Of a DNA stretch of 64,000 nucleotides, positions 61,587 through 64,000 are shown in pieces. Where the stretch lies: positions 1,264,417 to 1,328,416 of the forward strand of contig NZ_KV917369.1 of the NCBI RefSeq assembly GCF_002019595.1. The letters are read 5' to 3'. The translations under genes were made by a program, and so were the position numbers. This DNA comes from Priestia abyssalis (GTDB lineage: Bacteria > Bacillota > Bacilli > Bacillales > Bacillaceae_H). The first letter of the stretch is position 1, and each line of letters begins with the position of its first letter. The notes under the pieces were generated by a model, which worked only from the letters and a program-made list of their open reading frames with translations, did no database searches and was not told where the DNA came from.

Positions 61587-64000
61587 TTAATTGGCAGGAT
61601 CAGGGTTAACTCCTACATTCCCCAGAGGGTTGTTCGGCTGCTGATTTTGCCCTTGATCTGGAGTTGGCGGGACAGAAGGCTGCTGAGGCTGTTCCCCTGA
61701 AGCAGGAGGGGTTTCTGTTTCCTCACCTTCATCTTCATCTTCCGGCGTATTGCCGTTACCATTACCATTACCATTATTGCCATTATTGCCATTGCCATTA
61801 TTGCCGTTACCATTACCTGGATTGTTCTCCTGGCCAGGCGGTAATTCATTATTGCCATTATTTTCGTCTTCTTCTTCCTCTATTTCTTGATTATCCTCCG
61901 GCTCTTCTGGTCCGCCAGGAATCGTTACAGATGTAGAAGAAGAACTGCTGGCACCTTCGCTGACAGCCGTGACGGTAAATCTATAGGTCGATCCAGGATT
62001 AGGGTTTGGTATCGTTACGGATGTATCATTCGTTGTGGCAATCGTTTGTGAACCGCCGCCATCAATAGATAAAGATACCTGGAACGACACATCATCACGT
62101 TTATCGTCAGGGTAAGACCAATTCACATAAATATGATTGGTTGTCGGATCAAAGTTTGCGGATAAGCCGCTTGGTCTATTGATTTCTTTCTTTTTATAAC
62201 GTGTAGATACTTTCGTCGGTCTTGTTCCTTTTACAAAGTATTCCGTTGAAACAAGGCTATTCGGTGTATACTCGCTCGCTAACCGAATCGGATGTGAACC
62301 TTTTTCGATTTTAGCTGTTACAACACTATCAGGACGTTCAAAGTCGCCAGAACTTTTTCCTTCAGAAACATGGCTCATGACTTTTCGGAAAATTTCCTTG
62401 GCTAGCCCTTTTTCCCGATCACTGTAGATGTAATTGTTTTCCGTCGTTTTTTCATATCCTGTCCAAACGGCTAATGTATACTTTGGTGTAAACCCTGCAA
62501 ACCAAATATCCGGAACACCACCGCTTGGAATGTTATATTGATTTCTCGCTTGTTTTGAGAAGTTCGTTGTTCCTGTTTTCCCAGCTATTTCTAATCCCGG
62601 GATGCGGGCAGAACGTCCTGTTCCATCTTCAACAACGGATTCCATCATGGATGTGACCATGAAAGCTGTGTAATCTTTCATGGCAACTTTCGGTTTTGGT
62701 TTTAAATCCATCTCCGTACCGTCAGTAAACTTCACTTTTGTGACGGTATGGGGCTTAATGTAAACTCCATTATTACCGAATGCACTGTATGCCCCTGCAA
62801 GCTGCATCGGTGTGACCCCATGTTCAAATCCACCAATGGAATAGGATTCCGGAATCTCTTTTTCTAATGGAATTCCTAAACCAACTGCAAAGTCACGGGC
62901 ACGGTCAGCACCTGCTTCTTGAAACGCTTTTAACGCAGGAATGTTACGGGAGTCTGCCAGTGCATCACGGGCGGTCATCCAGCCTTTATGGCGGCGGTCA
63001 TAGTTGTTGATCGGTGTACCGTTTGAGTACGTATATGGTTCATCATTGATGGGCTCAGCCGTAGACCATTTTAAATACTCGACTGCCGGACCGTAATCCA
63101 AAATTGGTTTGATGGCAGATCCAGGCTGTCTCGGGAAATCGGATGCAAAGCTTAGACCACGGGCTACGCGATTGCGTCCTCCACCAACGGCCTGCACTTC
63201 ACCGGTTTTTGTATCCGTCAGGACGAAGCCGGTTTGGAGATTATCATTTGGCCAGTTGATAATGTCATTGCTGTTCAGCAATTTTTCAACATATTCTTGT
63301 GCTTCTGGATCTAATGTTGTATGGATCTCAAGACCTGCCGAGAACACGTCCATATCTGTCTTTTTCTTTACTTCATCAATTACTTCGTCAACAAATGCGC
63401 TGTATTTTTCTCCATCTTCATCCACATTTGTACGTAATGTAGATTGAACAGGCACTTCTTTCGCCTTTGCTGCTTCTTCCTCTGTAATAAATCCGTGCTG
63501 AGCCATTAAGCTCAAGACAATGTTACGGCGTTTTGTCGCTGCTTCTGGATTAGCATAAGGGTTGTAAGTGCTTGGTGCTTTTGGCATTCCCGCTAACATG
63601 GCCGCTTCATGCAATTCTAGCTTATCGAGTTCTTTCCCATAAAAATATTCAGCGGCTTTTGCTACACCGTGTGCTTTTTGTGCAAAGAAAATTTTATTGA
63701 GGTACATTTCCAAAATTTTCTGTTTTGAATATTTTTGTTCCAATTGAAACGCGAGCCACATTTCTTGCACTTTTCGTTTCACTGTCTTATCAGGCGATAA
63801 GAAAGAGTTTTTGACAACCTGCTGAGTGATCGTACTTGCACCCTCAGATCCGAAGCCTTCCTTAAAGTTGGCAATGACAGCGCCGCCGATACGGTATAAA
63901 TCGATACCATGATGTTTATAAAAGCGGACATCTTCCGTTGCGATAAACGCGTCTTTTACCACTTGAGGAATTTCCTCGTATGTAACCAGTGTCCTTCTTT
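61587..64000 (-). CDS. ponA: Class A penicillin-binding protein 1 (5' end outside the window)
   Basis: About 804 residues are visible; the N-terminal membrane anchor lies beyond 64000. In order: glycosyltransferase domain (ATEDVRFYKHHG with the catalytic Glu, then EGASTITQQVVKN), linker, transpeptidase domain with the serine in QPGSAIKP, the SXN-type motif and KTGTT, a fibronectin-III-like domain (about 165 residues before the tail), and an Asn/Gly-rich, then Pro/Gln-rich C-terminal tail. The enzyme builds and cross-links peptidoglycan. The frame is open through 64000, so the GTG at 63962 is not the start. Confidence 0.96.
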   Translation of the reverse strand, partial: RRTLVTYEEIPQVVKDAFIATEDVRFYKHHGIDLYRIGGAVIANFKEGFGSEGASTITQQVVKNSFLSPDKTVKRKVQEMWLAFQLEQKYSKQKILEMYLNKIFFAQKAHGVAKAAEYFYGKELDKLELHEAAMLAGMPKAPSTYNPYANPEAATKRRNIVLSLMAQHGFITEEEAAKAKEVPVQSTLRTNVDEDGEKYSAFVDEVIDEVKKKTDMDVFSAGLEIHTTLDPEAQEYVEKLLNSNDIINWPNDNLQTGFVLTDTKTGEVQAVGGGRNRVARGLSFASDFPRQPGSAIKPILDYGPAVEYLKWSTAEPINDEPYTYSNGTPINNYDRRHKGWMTARDALADSRNIPALKAFQEAGADRARDFAVGLGIPLEKEIPESYSIGGFEHGVTPMQLAGAYSAFGNNGVYIKPHTVTKVKFTDGTEMDLKPKPKVAMKDYTAFMVTSMMESVVEDGTGRSARIPGLEIAGKTGTTNFSKQARNQYNIPSGGVPDIWFAGFTPKYTLAVWTGYEKTTENNYIYSDREKGLAKEIFRKVMSHVSEGKSSGDFERPDSVVTAKIEKGSHPIRLASEYTPNSLVSTEYFVKGTRPTKVSTRYKKKEINRPSGLSANFDPTTNHIYVNWSYPDDKRDDVSFQVSLSIDGGGSQTIATTNDTSVTIPNPNPGSTYRFTVTAVSEGASSSSSTSVTIPGGPEEPEDNQEIEEEEDENNGNNELPPGQENNPGNGNGNNGNGNNGNNGNGNGNGNTPEDEDEGEETETPPASGEQPQQPSVPPTPDQGQNQQPNNPLGNVGVNPDPAN

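Noticed and set aside
61740..61830. Short regular repeats resembling a CRISPR array
   Set aside because: The units are 6 to 9 nt, contiguous, without spacers, and in frame within ponA.
61664..61936. Plus-strand frame rich in His and Tyr opposite the ponA tail
   Set aside because: It is the complement of the Asn/Gly repeat coding region of ponA.

Overview
The window is a chromosomal segment of a low-GC, Gram-positive, aerobic, endospore-forming member of the Bacillaceae (Bacillus sensu lato). Evidence: gene order follows two blocks of the Bacillus subtilis chromosome almost gene for gene; Shine-Dalgarno sites are strong and GTG/TTG starts are common; it encodes a caa3 oxidase, bacillithiol synthesis and sporulation-associated proteins (YlaJ, YpjB). 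I see no prophage, IS element, CRISPR array, rRNA or tRNA. The exact genus cannot be fixed from the sequence alone.

Block 1 (1 to about 40.2 kb) matches B. subtilis pdhA to ylbC: the pyruvate dehydrogenase operon (pdhA end, pdhB, pdhC, pdhD), slp, a betaine/choline transporter, an M23 peptidase, the dual-function small RNA SR1 with its peptide SR1P, speA, yktA, yktB, suhB, a GNAT gene, ylaF, typA, ylaH, ylaI, ylaJ, ylaK, ylaL, ylaN, ftsW, pycA, ctaA, ctaBCDEFG with a DUF420 gene, an Eis-like acetyltransferase, ylbA, yugN, ylbB and ylbC. Block 2 (40.3 kb to the end) matches B. subtilis ypjB to ponA, which lies far away on the other replichore of that genome: ypjB, yugP, a YitT gene, ypjD, dapB, mgsA, bshB1, bshA, cca, birA, panBCD, dinG, an unusual beta-lactamase-fold gene, ypmA, ypmB, aspB, asnS, dnaD, nth, ypoC and ponA (5' end outside the window). 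The ylbC/ypjB junction is therefore a rearrangement relative to B. subtilis.

The genes connect metabolically. Pdh and PycA feed acetyl-CoA and oxaloacetate from pyruvate, and BirA biotinylates PycA. CtaA/CtaB make haem A for the CtaCDEF oxidase, helped by CtaG and possibly the DUF420 protein. PanBCD supply pantothenate, with PanD using aspartate made by AspB; AsnS charges asparagine. MgsA sits beside BshA/BshB1, whose product bacillithiol takes part in methylglyoxal detoxification. SR1 beside speA links arginine metabolism to glycolytic control; two matches to the CcpN operator consensus overlap its promoter.

The least ordinary content is in the non-coding DNA. (1) A family of about 120-bp hairpin repeats occurs in seven full or partial copies; in five of them a 6-bp apical stem changes sequence but keeps pairing around a constant AAARAGC loop. 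(2) A short two-hairpin element occurs four times, and two direct copies bracket a gene with no counterpart at this place in B. subtilis. (3) Composite double-hairpin terminators recur. Other points are a likely -1 frameshift or ATT-started small membrane gene, a CTG-started ylbC, a beta-lactamase-fold protein without metal ligands, and a structured panB leader.
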